A stretch of 64,000 nt of DNA from Acanthaster planci (Eukaryota > Echinodermata > Asteroidea > Valvatida > Acanthasteridae): assembly GCF_001949145.1 (NCBI RefSeq), contig NW_019091360.1, positions 4,296,159 through 4,360,158 on the forward strand. Reading direction: 5' to 3'. The translations under genes and the position numbers were made by a program. Within the stretch, counting starts at the first letter, position 1; every line of letters starts with the position of its first letter. Below the pieces are notes generated by a model. The model was given only the letters and a program-made list of their open reading frames with translations. It was not told the DNA's origin and did not search any database. Below, piece by piece: positions 1 through 11,659 of this stretch.

Positions 1-372
1 GAACGTCGGGCACACGACTCAAGAACACTGCTCTCGGAACAGGATCACACACCACCTCCTCGTCAGGGTTTTACAGGAACACACGGAAAAACTCGTAAGA
101 AATGGCTTCCAAAGCAATAGACAATGGGAAGTTTTGCAAAATTAACAATAACCCTCCTCAATCCTTCACCTGTTGGAGGACGGAGGAGTGTTAGGGTTAA
201 TTATTTTCCGGAACACAGAAATGAATGTTACTAATAAATAGAAAAGAATTCAGCCCGTCCAAACATTAACTCCCGAATAACGTAGCCTACAGGGACGCCG
301 CCATGTTGCATGTTGCTTGTCACTAACTACCAGCGATAACCGGTTGTTTGTTCTCGGCGTTCGAGCGGCTAC
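1..372. repeat. Left arm of a dispersed inverted repeat (recombinase-element 5' region)
   Basis: Read in reverse complement, this stretch matches about 29395-29773. Shared landmarks are CCTGACGAGGAGGTGGTGT (left copy 52-70 reversed), the run around ACATGCAACATGGCGGCGTC (left 296-315 reversed), and GAATTC next to the cluster AACATTAACTC. The match fades after about 372 and continues to the window edge at base 1, so the left boundary is not visible. In the right copy the repeat lies immediately upstream of a tyrosine-recombinase pseudogene, so this is probably the 5' part of the same element family. No intact reading frame of recognisable function was found here. Confidence 0.75.
143..202. mobile_element. 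Palindromic mini-element, copy 1 (about 55-60 bp)
   Basis: A short imperfect palindrome with arms beginning TAACCCTCCTCAATCC on the left and ending GTGTTAGGGTTA on the right, around the loop CTTCACCTGTTGGAG. The homologous repeat at 29550-29690 lacks this block and reads straight through an AATTAATG-like site, so the block looks like an insertion. A second copy with the same loop in inverted orientation lies at 62092-62152. Confidence 0.65.
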
Positions 373-3300
373 CCACGAACAACAAATCGAGCTGTTCGTG
401 AAATAAGGGGAACAAGCCGCCAGAACTCGGCCTATGCGTTCCTCAAGAACCTTGTTACTCCTGCCATTCCGTCGGCATGGCGACTTATATATTTTTGTAA
501 CGCCCTCTGTAGACAAGGATAAACGCCGTAAAATGTTTTGACCTGCGGAGACAAAGTGAGTATCACTTTGGAATAGTTGAACGATTTTTTTAAATTGAAA
601 GTAATGGTTTTGTTCAGAAGTGCAATACAGTCTAGAATGGACAAAAACAAAACGGACAAATAAACGAAATCTAAGCGCTTTCTTTTCATGGTGTATCGAC
701 ATTTATTTGTCCTCCAAACTTACCGCTGATTTCTCTTATGAGCAACCTTGGGACAGACATTCCTACTAATTACGGATTTCTATGAAGACAGCTAATAAAA
801 CGGAAAAGACAATATTCGTATGTAGAGGGCGCACTGGCTATTCCTGATGGAGAGCTAGTATTGTGACAACTTAGAAGCCATACCTATTAGTAGGCATGAA
901 CGTAACGATGAATTGTTCAACTTTGATCACTCGTATGTTGAATCAACCCAAATCGTTATAAATTAAACCATATTTTTTCCACCGATTAGTGTGATTCCTT
1001 GCAAAACACACTAGTATCATGCAGCATGCACGTCATACAAGGTCTGACGTTGCAATTCTTTGGTTCTACAGTGTCTAGGTCTAATCACCGATGATCTGTT
1101 ACGTAATTTGGACTAAAACATTTGATATTCATTTATTTTTATAAGTGCACGCAGAAATGACCTCAAACTTCGAATGCTAACCGGTTATTTCGACTTAGAT
1201 TTCAAGTAACAGCTGGCTTTTTTTTTTTAAAACTTTTTCCCCTTGGTGGACATCAAAATTATCCTTCGTGTCTTACTTTTTCCCGGAAAATGAAAAAACC
1301 AAGCATCCAATGGTATCAACAAAGTGCAACTCTTTCCGTGCAAAATATACTTTTAGATGATTTGGAATTTCTTTGCAGTAAAGTTGTACGTCATAATGTA
1401 TGAGGTACAAATGGAAAGCGACAACAAAGATTTGATTGTCATTTGTTAAATATCGAATTCAGTATAAGTATGGGAGCCTTTCAGTACCTGACCGTTACAA
1501 AAGTATATCTTCCCCGGTTAAGTAAAACGCACCGAGAATGAAGGTCTTCAACATTGCAGAAATATTTCCTCAGGCTCCTCTTTTGTGTAAAACCTACTGT
1601 CTAATGGAACTCGGCTGCGCATTCGTGTACTGCTCGTAATTTGGCAATGTGCACGGTAAATGAAGGGAAGAACTTAACAAGAGGGCAGAAACTAGTACGT
1701 ACTGTCGCCATTTAGGAAGCCCAAGGTTGTCACTATAAACATTTTACACTTGTTATTTGCTTGGCGTGTATCTGTGGAATTAACGTGGCCAATTATAATT
1801 TTTTTTATTTTAATTGAGCGTTTCGACTGGTGAAAACTACACTTAACACATTGAAAAAATACTTCGCAAAATACTCAGATAACGTGTTAGATATCCAAAA
1901 TCTATGATCTGTCTGAAATTAATTGTGATCTTGACCGATTTTCGGCAATGTAGCTGTCCTTAATGACACACGAAGTACTCCATTCTAACTTACAATGCCT
2001 TGAAACCCTAGAGATTCCTGTCAGACTGCATGGGACCTTATAAGCAAATATAGGCCTAATATAACCCTTACAGGTTGTCAACTAGGAGCCGTCAATTTGG
2101 GGGATATGCTTTCTTCCTTCAGTCATCATTATAAAACGGAGAGGCAAAGGCGGTACATCTCATTTGCGTTCGAACAGATGGGCGGTGTTATCTTTAAAGC
2201 TGGACCATCTGTTGTCAGCTGCCAGAATGACGTCTAACCGGCCCTTGCTCTATGGTACCAGCAAGCTTCAGTTTGCTTAAATGGTAAGCATTTGGATGGT
2301 TATTAAAAGTTGGATTGAATTAAAACATCCACAATTTATCATAAAAATAATCTCAATTGGAGTGCGCATTCTCTCGATTGAGGCGTGTAATTTGTGGTGA
2401 ATACCGCCCTCAATAATTGCAGACACTAATTTCGTGATTCTGTTCGTTGTGCTCGGCGAGTTGGAACGAATTGAATACTCGTCTCTGCACGAGCTAAAAA
2501 GGTTCATATTTGCATATTTGTTACTGATTACGCTGTTGACTGTTGCCTTTTTCGGAAGTCGTTTTCCCGCTTGATACGTGGCGGTTCATACCGCAAGGCA
2601 AAGTCATAGTGATAAATATATAGCCTACCACGCGTCAACAGGAAGTTATAATGATTCGGTTTTAAGTTTTGAGTTTCCCATAACTGCTAGTGAGGTTGGT
2701 ACATACAACCTGAAGAAATGTGTTTATCACAAAAAACCTTGTCTCCAATAGGAACTGGTTCAATAAGTCATTGAAGAAGTTTTCCAGTAGCTCTTCGTGC
2801 CTGTCGACTTGTGAAGTCGAGACATCTAAAATAAATTTGCCCGAAGGAACAAATACACAACTCAATGACGTCAGGACACCTGCTCACACCAACCCCGCAT
2901 CATTTCGGTTTCTGTGAAATGAAGGCTTTGGGGATGAGTTTTGCTTATGTGCTTATCTTAACTAAGTAGTTTAATAAAAGGAGGCATGACGTAAATTATT
3001 TAACCTAAACGTTTAGTATAGGCCAAGTGAAGCTTTTGCTCTCGACATGAATGTATCCAAACACTATACCTGTGTGGTCTTACTCCAGTCGTTTGTGGTT
3101 CAGAAGACACCCCCTTCAGGCTTTCTGTGGCCGTCACCGTTTACAAGATTAACTCACTTTTTTTGGTCGGCCAATAAATTCAGTTCTTATCGTCGACCTT
3201 GTTTGAGGGATGCTGCGCTGTCGTGGTTTCAGCGCTACTCCAACACCTTGTCTGCCTGAGGATGGTTCACTAGTCCGTGTCAGGCCAGGAGCAACGAGCT

Positions 3301-4380
3301 AACATCTGCTCCAGGGCCTTGCACTTTACTGAATGTCCCTACAGTAAGCTAAAACGAGCTGTCATACCACTGAGTCTTGTGATTACAACTGCTGGTCTTT
3401 AGAATTTAACCCAATTTGGGAGTCGCGAGTGCGGGAGAGGCTTTTTAAACACCGTGCTGTCACAGTTTCGATGCTTGTGAATGTACCTTTTTCAAAAGTG
3501 GAGTCGTAATTCATAAATAATTAGAAAAGGTTAGGTAAACTCTCAGAGATGCTTCATTATCTTCAATCGAAATTATTTCAATTAACACTTGCAGTATTAA
3601 TTCGATTCTGATATTTTAGAAAAGAGACAACTGTCATACATCATATAAGTATTCGTAAAACATAACTCTTTTTTTCATTGCTTAATGGCAATAATTCATT
3701 CATGCTTCTTGGTAAGGCAATAGTTTACTAGAGATTTCCTAGCAAGCTCATCCTAATGCCTCAAGGGTGTGAAAGTGAAATGTAAATTGGAAGATTCGGG
3801 ATGTTTTGTTCTGAACAGATCAGAAAACAGTACATCCGAAGTTTCGCTCTACGTTGTCTTTCAGATGCCAGATTTAGAAATGGTTGTGCTGAACAAAAGG
3901 AAAAAACTAATTAGTGAGAACTCGAGAAACTCACTCTCTCCCGACAGAAGTGAAGTTGTTTTTCTGTACGTGTCATGCACACCCTACCTGAAGTCAGCAT
4001 TGTCAAGTCCAAACCAGACTAATATGCTACTTGAATCCAAAGTATACATGTCCCGTTGATTTAGCGAAGTTACACCACACCTCACTGCTGTCTTACTCCA
4101 TTCTTCACAAAAGTAACCCAAGAATTCAGTTTCAAGCAATAAAGCCAAAAGCCTGTTGACATTTATGCGGTGTGCCTTCTAATCCAATTACTGTCTAAAT
4201 CCTTAGTAAGATATAACCTTACGGTAGTTTCAATTACTCCAAAGGGAATGTACACTTGTGTCCAAATGTGTACAAAGTTAGTAGCCTACATCCCCTAACA
4301 ATCTAAAAGCCCATGGAATCCTCAATGTTCGTGTATCATATAATGGAAACTTAGGCTTGACTTTTATCTTATATTCGACT
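373..4380. other. Gene-poor stretch
   Basis: No supportable gene was seen on either strand. The few open frames are short, lack recognisable domains and have no convincing splice or start context. The sequence is AT-rich with scattered homopolymers. A TAGGCCTA palindrome lies at 2051-2058. Confidence 0.5.
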
Positions 4381-4404
4381 GTCATTTATGATATATTTGC
4401 GCGG

Positions 4405-4412
4405 ATATATAG
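4405..4412 (+). promoter_or_regulatory. TATA-like box
   Basis: ATATATAG lies about 45 bases upstream of the ATG at 4455, which begins a signal-peptide-like frame. The spacing would put a transcription start near 4435. This is suggestive only, because the base composition is AT-rich. Confidence 0.25.
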
Positions 4413-4454
4413 ATTTTATTGTCAGCTTGATTTGAAACCGCAAGTTGCGTCATA

Positions 4455-4643
4455 ATGCACATTATTCAAATTACCTGCTTCGTATTAATTCAATTTACCC
4501 TGCGAACAGCCCTCCCACAAAATAACACGGAGAAGAAGCAGGGAGGTATGAACATTCAACTTGCAGGATTAACAACCAGACACAAAGCACAAAATACTTT
4601 GAATGGACACACTATTGTTGGGTTGTTGAATTCATGCCACTGA
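4455..4643 (+). CDS. Candidate small secreted peptide or signal-peptide first exon
   Basis: The frame begins MHIIQITCFVLIQFTLRTA, which has the composition of a signal peptide with a possible cleavage after RTA. It continues with a polar, Gln/Asn-rich tail containing one KK dibasic site and ends after 62 residues. A donor-like GGGAG|GTATGA lies near 4543-4552, so this could be the first exon of a longer secreted protein. A TATA-like box lies just upstream. No family was recognised and no downstream exon could be linked. A chance open frame remains quite possible. Confidence 0.22.
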   Translation: MHIIQITCFVLIQFTLRTALPQNNTEKKQGGMNIQLAGLTTRHKAQNTLNGHTIVGLLNSCH

Positions 4644-4718
4644 ATTCCAAAAAGAATACCTAAACAGAGGTCTGTCAACAGCAGTATTTGTAGTGACGTT
4701 TTCTTTCCACGCACACTA

Positions 4719-4886
4719 CGGGCGTTTCACAATAGTGCGCCTCTAAGAGTTTGCAACGCACTGGCCAATCATAATGCGCGAAATCTGTCGACCTAATGCG
4801 CATTTGGAAAGGGTGGACAGATTTCGCGCACTTTGATTGGTCAACGCGTTGTGCACTCTTGGAGGCACATTATTATGAATCGCCCG
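4719..4886. mobile_element. GGGCG-type hairpin MITE, copy 1 (168 bp)
   Basis: The whole segment folds back on itself. The left arm starts CGGGCGTTTCACAATAGTGC and the right end, read in reverse, starts CGGGCGATTCATAATAATG. The inner arms share GCGCGAAATCTGTC, and TA lies at both ends (TA|CGGGCG...CGCCCG|TA), consistent with a TA target duplication. A related copy lies at 17655-17782. It has no coding capacity, so it would have been mobilised in trans. Confidence 0.8.
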
Positions 4887-5926
4887 TATTGCAAATAATG
4901 TGCATGCTTAATCGGGGGATTGGGCGTGGCCGACTTTGAAGGTGACCGTTTTTAGTTTTTGTTAGTAAAGCTCCGATGTGAGCAACTGTGAAACATTGTG
5001 AGGTTTTGAGATAACATAACAGGACAATTGATGTTATATTTGTTTCACTTGGAATTAGTCGAATAAAGTGGAATCATAATTCCGTCAGGGTTGGATCCAG
5101 GAATATTTCCAGGAAGGGGGTCAAGCTGGAGATCTTTTATTAATGTCTAAGTTTTGCGGCGGGAACGATAATGAAACATAACATGGCATACATTGTTTAC
5201 AATGGTATTGGTGCACTTGCCTTTGTACACTTTAGTTATTGTTTTATCATCTTCCCTATTTCTATTACCTTTTTTGTCTCAAAGTGGGGGGGGGGTGCGA
5301 CTCCTCCCCCCGATACACATCTGCCCGTCCTGGAATAACTTGGATAGAAGATCGGTATAACTAAGGACATTGCTGCGGTTTCAGAGTAAACAAATTACAT
5401 GAGTAAGGAGATCTTAGCAGGTTGTGCTTTATTCTCTCAGATGTGTGCTACATTGCCACATTGTAAGGTGTTTGCATGAAAAGTGTGGTGTACTGTTAAG
5501 TGACATCCTTCGTCGATAGTAAAACTTAGCCTTCACCGATGTAACAAATGATGGCGTAACATAACGAACTGCTCTGAAACATCTCCTCACAAAACACTTT
5601 TCTTTGCTCACGCGGTATAACTCGTCTTTATGTCTATAGTAACTCGGGAAAACAACTTGTTTTGCTGTAGCATTCATCTCGGCATACGTTGTTTATAAAG
5701 ATTACTTTCAAAATGTGGATTTACGTTAGCGTGAATGTAAAATATATTCGTACAGATATCAAAGAGTTTTAAATGGTACACCCGGTGGAATGACTATGGG
5801 AGGGGGTGGGGGAACATCCCCCAGCGGATGCCTTTGCTCCTGGGTGCCCCCTTGCCATTTTAAATCTATAAATAATCCCCGTTGAGTTTATACAGTTACG
5901 GTATGGAGTTGCAGCTTATTTTCTTG

Positions 5927-6120
5927 CAGTGGCGTAACTAGGGCTAAATGTCGGGGGGGGGGGCATCTGGGGGTGTTAAGGGGCACCACGAAAAAACCGA
6001 GGATGAATCCCCGGATGATCATTACTTCTGTTAAGCCTTAAAAATAGGAAGATCGCTGCTGTTGAGGGGTTGCTGCCCAAAGAATTCATATCTCGAACAT
6101 CCCCTCACTCAGATACTCCG
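5927..6120 (+). repeat. Fragment of the CAGTGGCGTA repeat family
   Basis: It starts with CAGTGGCGTAACTAGGG and then runs into a poly-G tract, as the ends at 36482 and 56688 do. No opposing inverted end was identified, so this is listed as a solo end; the right boundary is uncertain. Confidence 0.45.
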
Positions 6121-6360
6121 ATTTAGAAAGTATGCGCTCCAGAGCTGTATTTGTAGAGAGATAAGCACCAGCTTCAAATTTTGGAAACAAAATGGTTGTC
6201 CACTACGTGTAGAGTAGAGCGTGTGGCTCTTGTACACCAACTGTCCATATACACTGACGCACACACACAAGTGTGTATTTGCCTGCAACTGGGGACCACC
6301 TGTTGTTCCTCTTTTGTTTGCACTTTTTTAGAAGACCACCCATATGTTTTGTACACAGTT

Positions 6361-6426
6361 GTCAATCGGGGACCCTCTGTCAATCGGGGACCTTATTGTC
6401 CTCTATTGTTCAGGGTCCCCAATTGA
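6361..6426. repeat. GTCAATCGGGGACC direct and inverted repeat
   Basis: GTCAATCGGGGACC occurs at 6361-6374 and 6379-6392, and the related inverse GGGTCCCCAATTGA at 6413-6426. A further near-copy, CAACTGGGGACCACC, lies just upstream at about 6287. It has no coding meaning. Confidence 0.6.
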
Positions 6427-7770
6427 ATCCAGAAACAAACTAACTTACACCGGTCACTTTACTTCCAACTATTATAGTCGTAACTATATATACACGGCTT
6501 TGATCTTTTCTGGCTACAGAAACGCCCCCTGACGGGCAAAGAAGAGACAGATTGTTGGCAAATGTCCAACTGACAAAACCAGAAGTTTTTTTGAAGTTCT
6601 TCAGGTTTTGAGTGGATTCCTCGACAAGTCCTGGATGCCTCTGTAACACTAAGAAATAATTTTGTTCCAAGAAGAGAGCAACGGGGGACACGCCCATCCT
6701 CCAAATGGGCAAAGTTTTTGATGCATAGTGTGAAAAAAAGGCAATTTCGTGGGTAACAGGACTCGTTTCCTTCCCAAAGTGTTTACAAAACTAAGGACTT
6801 TGAAAATTGTTTGGCCCCCCTGAGAAATTGTCCCTGCAACGAAATTTAGTTTAAGCTCCGCCCCTGTGCCTATATAGGGAAAATGATTCAAAGTAAACGC
6901 TGTGTTCTGATTTGAACGATATTGTAATACTTTCGTGAAGTCTGCAGAAGACGTTTATTTTAGGAACATCTTCAAAACCAGCTAACTGGTGCTGTTGTGT
7001 AGGTGCAAAATCAAAGCTGCGTTTTCTTTCTCCAGTGTGATACTGAGTGAGTTGACGTGACGTCACGGTGCGTCTATACGTTTTAACGTGATTCTACAAA
7101 ATCACTTCCAGCGTCAGAATGTTCCAAATGCAGTTTGTTCCGGAATTAGGTTCAGTGTAGATAACCAAGACCGTGTTGGTTAATGCATAGAAGTCGATTG
7201 CACGTCACTAGTCAACATTCGAAATTGCTTTCATTGTAAAACGTGGAAATGGCCAAGCTACTGGAACGTGTTAATTTCAAAGACTCCATTGGATTACCAC
7301 TTAAATCAAACATGGAACCCTACCATTACTCCAGTGCTTTTAAATTGACAAAAACACTTCCTGAAAATCGGCATTTGGTGTGAGTACTTATAATGCGGTC
7401 TTATTAAAGTCACTTATGATGTGATTAATGTAGGCACATGCCTGCGGCCATGTAGATTTCCAATCACATCCGTCAAAGAGGGTGCACATTTTCTCTCATG
7501 GGAAGCCACTAAGTGCCAGCCTCAATGTTCCAAGTCTGGACGTTGATTATTCAACGGCCCGAAGAAGTTTGCAGCTTAATTGATTTGGAAGGGACGTCGG
7601 TCAGAGACGCACCTGACGATTTAAGGCAATTCTCTCATTTGAAAGTCTTATGTTTCCATGAGACTAACAGCATGAAGTAAAGAAGATGTTGAGGCAAGAA
7701 AAGCAAACATGCAGACATCTGCTGGTAGTCGGTGGACAGACAAACAACTAAAAAAAAAGATAAAAGGATG

Positions 7771-7967
7771 CACTCTAAAAACACCTGGGTCAGACTGACC
7801 CGGGATCTGGGTCCCACGGGCCCTAACCCTTTCCTGGGTCAAATTATGACCTGTTTTGGGTCATACTTTACACGGAAATGGTCAAATTTGACCCAACGGG
7901 GGAAAGGGTCAGGCCCCATGGGACCCAGATTCTGGCTTTAAAGTCTCACCCAGGTGTTTTTAGAGTG
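7771..7967. mobile_element. MITE with 20-bp perfect terminal inverted repeats
   Basis: The termini CACTCTAAAAACACCTGGGT (7771-7790) and its exact reverse complement (7948-7967) bound a 197-bp non-coding element. The interior is also largely palindromic (GGGTCCCACGGGCCC against GGCCCCATGGGACCC; GGGTCAAATTATGACC near the centre). No clean target duplication was seen. This is a typical non-autonomous DNA transposon; the superfamily was not assigned. Confidence 0.85.
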
Positions 7968-10900
7968 TATTACTGAAACAAGGAAGTAAAGGAGGGCTGA
8001 TTTCTTACATCATTTATATAAGACGGTGGTTTGAAAGACAATGAATGCGATATCAATACCTGGCTGAATAACGCATAGGCCTGCTGTTACATTATAATGG
8101 TTGTTTCCTTGTCTGCTGAATGTAGGGCCTACTTTGACCGATGCCTTCAACATTACACAAGTACAAACACTTTGTCGTTATCTCAATGCATTATTTGAAT
8201 AGGCTGCTTTTGAAATGTACAATATTTTAAGAGAATTATGCTGCATGAATCGGTCCTGTCTGATGAGAAACAGCAATGCTGTATGTGGTCCTGACTCTTG
8301 ATTGAAAAATTGACAAAAGATTTGTGCATACTCAACGCGGCATATGATTTTATTCCATACTACACAGCGTCGGTAATCTGTTGTTGGTTATAACCGAGGA
8401 TTTGTGAGTCTGAATTTCTGTACTTTTTTTAGTTACACTCTCTAAGCAATTTTTTTCACAGTTATTTCAACCTTACATTTTTCCTCAAGTATTAAGATTT
8501 TCCCAAAAGCGTTTCTAATCTGAGTCCCTTTTTTGCAATATTAACCAGCATGTCACACACTATCAGATTTTCGTATCTACTGCTAGTGGTTTGTTTCGAG
8601 ATTTATTTTATATCTCTGATTGTTCTCTAATTATTCTCTCACAAATCTAGCTGCTCATAGAGCTTCGTGTTCAGTCGATATGCTGATAGTTATAAATACG
8701 AAACAAAACCATGATATTTAATAATCCATAATTCATTAGATTACGATATCTTGAGATGTACAAATGACCCTGAATTTGAAGACAGAGCCCCCCCCCACGA
8801 ATGATTCGTCATTCAGCAGTGTGGCATGGTTTCTCATTCAAGAACACGTTTCGAACTACAGCCTGGGAAGACATCACCGGTGTTTCGATGGGCAGCGTCG
8901 AGTGGCGTGACGTAGGTCTTTCCGTCGGGTTTAGTACTGACAATGTTAACTTTTTTCGAAGAGCAAAGTAGTAGAGGGATTTAATCTTGTAAAAGCGCCG
9001 TATTGTGTCCAAGGTAATAGCGTTGACTTCCGAGAATATGAAGTCATCAATCCAAACCCACGGCTGATTTCAAAGACTAGGAGTAATAACAACCGATGGG
9101 GCACGATCTTAAATCGAGACTGCAGGAAACCAATGCAAGTTTATCATTCTCAATACCATCATCAAAATATCTTAAAGAATTGCTCTCATAATAAAGAACG
9201 ACGGAGCCGTATACACTTGATCCTTCTGATTCTTTAGTTCATAAATAATATGAAGGTCTTAAGGTATAATTTCTGAGATGTGCAGGTCGTGCGGATGGGT
9301 TTCACTTCACAACACTTTTGGGCTTTTTCATGTTCATTTTTATAATCAAACTTCTGGTGTTTTTAGAGGATTTTACCTATTTTGAATAAAAGTTGAATAG
9401 GGTAGAGACGTTTAGAACGAATGGTACCAGTATATAATATTAGGTGATTTCGTGTTTAATTTGGTATTGTTCAGTTTCTCAAGATGTGGGCAAGATAAAG
9501 TTTGTAACAGAATCTTAGGGAATGTCGTTTTCCCGGGGGTGGGAAAAAGTGCTGAGGGTGGGGATTTTCAGAAATTAACGAACTTACATGCCAACCTAAA
9601 TCCATAAATACACTTTAAAAAGTCTTGTGTAAAGTAACAAAATGAAAACGAAATGTAACGTCAAATGGATGAAATGCGTCAGCGACTCGTATTTTGCATA
9701 ACCTTCACAGATGAAGTTGTTGGCTAATTAATTGTTGATTTCAAATACGAAAGTAGCACGTACATCATAAGCAATTCACTGGTTAGCAGTATAGGCCTAT
9801 TATTGTCAGGATGTGTGCTTACTTTCAGTCGGGGTACCAGCCGGCCTCAGTTGCAATTGATAACTATCTGACCCGTATTTACTACTGATCAGAACTGAAG
9901 CATTTTCAATGTGTAATGTAAGAGAACGAAATCAGTCGAATTATTCGATAAAATTAACATCAAATAATTTGAAATCAAATCATGAATAGAAATTATGAAG
10001 TTAAAATTCAGCAAGATGGCTGTTTGGTAAAATTTGACCTAATTTTATCCTTTTGTGCCAAAATGTCGAAGACTGCGATGTATAACTCTTTATAAATACG
10101 TATTAGCATAAAAAAACAGTAAGAAAGACAAGGTTAAAGGCTTTGGGAATCGATTATTTAATTGAATGAGTTTGCTTGTGCATTGCTTTGTACAAAGGCT
10201 TTAATCGAACATGAAACTGTCGCATCCTTTTGCATTTGCGAATAATACTTGAAAGGTAACAATATAGCATAACATCAAGAACATCTGAATTCACTAGCAA
10301 TCTAAATATCTAAAACAAATACTGATAAAAAGTTGTGGAAAAATGACGATACTAGAATATTCTGCAGACGTCACTGTGTCACTTTACAAGGTCATCATGT
10401 TCACGGGCAGGCATTTTTATAATGTCAGGTCTGATTTTGTGGCTAACTTTTACCTTAGGTTACTTATATGCTACAAGTGCTGGTTTGTCACTAAGCGTGC
10501 TTTATACTGGGCAAAAACTGCTAACAAATCGTGCATCTATTTCAATATTTTTATTAAGCGACAGCAGTGGGTTTGTTTAGTTTAAAACATATTTATACAA
10601 TAATGTTCATATATATTCCATCAAAGTAATATCCAGTTTGCCCTGAAACCGAAAACATATGCCGTAAAGGACTTAATTATCTTTTGGTGTGTCCCCACCT
10701 GTATCAGTAAACACAGTGTGATATCATCACACCTCAGCTCATTACTTCCAAGGTTGTAAGCGCCAGTCGAAATGTTATAATTATTTGCAGGTGTCCCATA
10801 GCCAATAATTGTTATTAAGACAATGAGCCCGAACTCCCCGGAAATGACAGCTACAATAAATGTGGCGCGTGCCACCCACAAACCATGTTTTGCGTTGTTT

Positions 10901-11240
10901 TTGAGTGAGAGTAAACCCTCATCCTTCATGGTCGGCTATTAATTTCTGTTGTAAGTCTACAAGCTTTTGTCTTTCAATGCTGAAAAGAGTCCAAGATTGG
11001 GCGGAAAGTGCGCCCCTTAAAGTGAACAATTTCAATCCTATCTGAATATTATTCTATTTAAACATAGAAGATCGTATACAACAATACATACGTAGTTTAT
11101 TCATAGGAGAGAGTGAAGTCCATACATTAGTGCCTTAAATGATAATTCGATCAAATTTCAAACTTAAAACACTTTTCTCATACATTTCATTTGCAATGTA
11201 TAATACAACAGACCTACTCCGCAAAGAAAAGCAAAATTCT
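7968..11240. other. Gene-poor stretch
   Basis: No gene was recognised. One open frame on the minus strand at 10621-10929 encodes a hydrophobic segment followed by an N-glycosylation-like site, but without splice or family support it is not called. A TAGGCCTA palindrome lies at 9792-9799. Confidence 0.45.
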
Positions 11241-11252
11241 CTTTGAATAGCT

Positions 11253-11258
11253 TTTATT
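11253..11258 (-). terminator. Candidate poly(A) signal of the CCK-type gene
   Basis: AATAAA on the minus strand lies about 400 bases after the stop codon of the CCK-type precursor and is a clear canonical signal in that direction. No transcript evidence is available. Confidence 0.35.
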
Positions 11259-11659
11259 TCATAAAAAAAGAGCTCTTGTTTTTGGCATGAAATTAGCGCA
11301 TGACGTGAATGTCAATAGCACAGTTGTGGAATCCACGCAACCTGTCCAAACCCTGCATAGTCGAAATAACACAACAATCGATTCAAAACAGCGACGAAAT
11401 AGAACAAAGGAAGTCCAATTTCAATCGGTGAAGCTAGACAATGTTTATCAAATTTGAAGATTTCCCCTTGAAACGTGAATATCATGATAACTGAAAATAC
11501 ATGCTCCTTTTCATAGGCCTAAATCAAATTTCTAATGCATAAAAATCCAAAATTCTCTTTCCTCACGAAAGGGCTTGGGGTCAATTTATATTGGTAACCT
11601 TCAATGAAACAAGTAAGCTTTGTGTGCTCCTCATTTGTTTGAATTATTCGTCAGATAAT

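Larger units (their letters stand above)
4890..7765. other. Gene-poor stretch with G-tract repeat debris
   Basis: No gene was recognised. It contains fragments of the CAGTGGCGTA repeat family (5927-5943 begins CAGTGGCGTAACTAGGG and is followed by a long G tract) and a related G/C-tract pair at about 5088-5335. There is also a small direct and inverted repeat at 6361-6426. Confidence 0.5.

Noticed and set aside
250-702. Minus-strand open frames of 85 and 150 codons
   Set aside because: They lie across the inverted-repeat arm, overlap each other in different frames and show no domain. The right repeat copy does not keep them open.
10621-10929. Minus-strand frame with one transmembrane-like segment and an NIS site
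   Set aside because: No recognisable family, no clear donor or acceptor, and no neighbouring exon that continues it.
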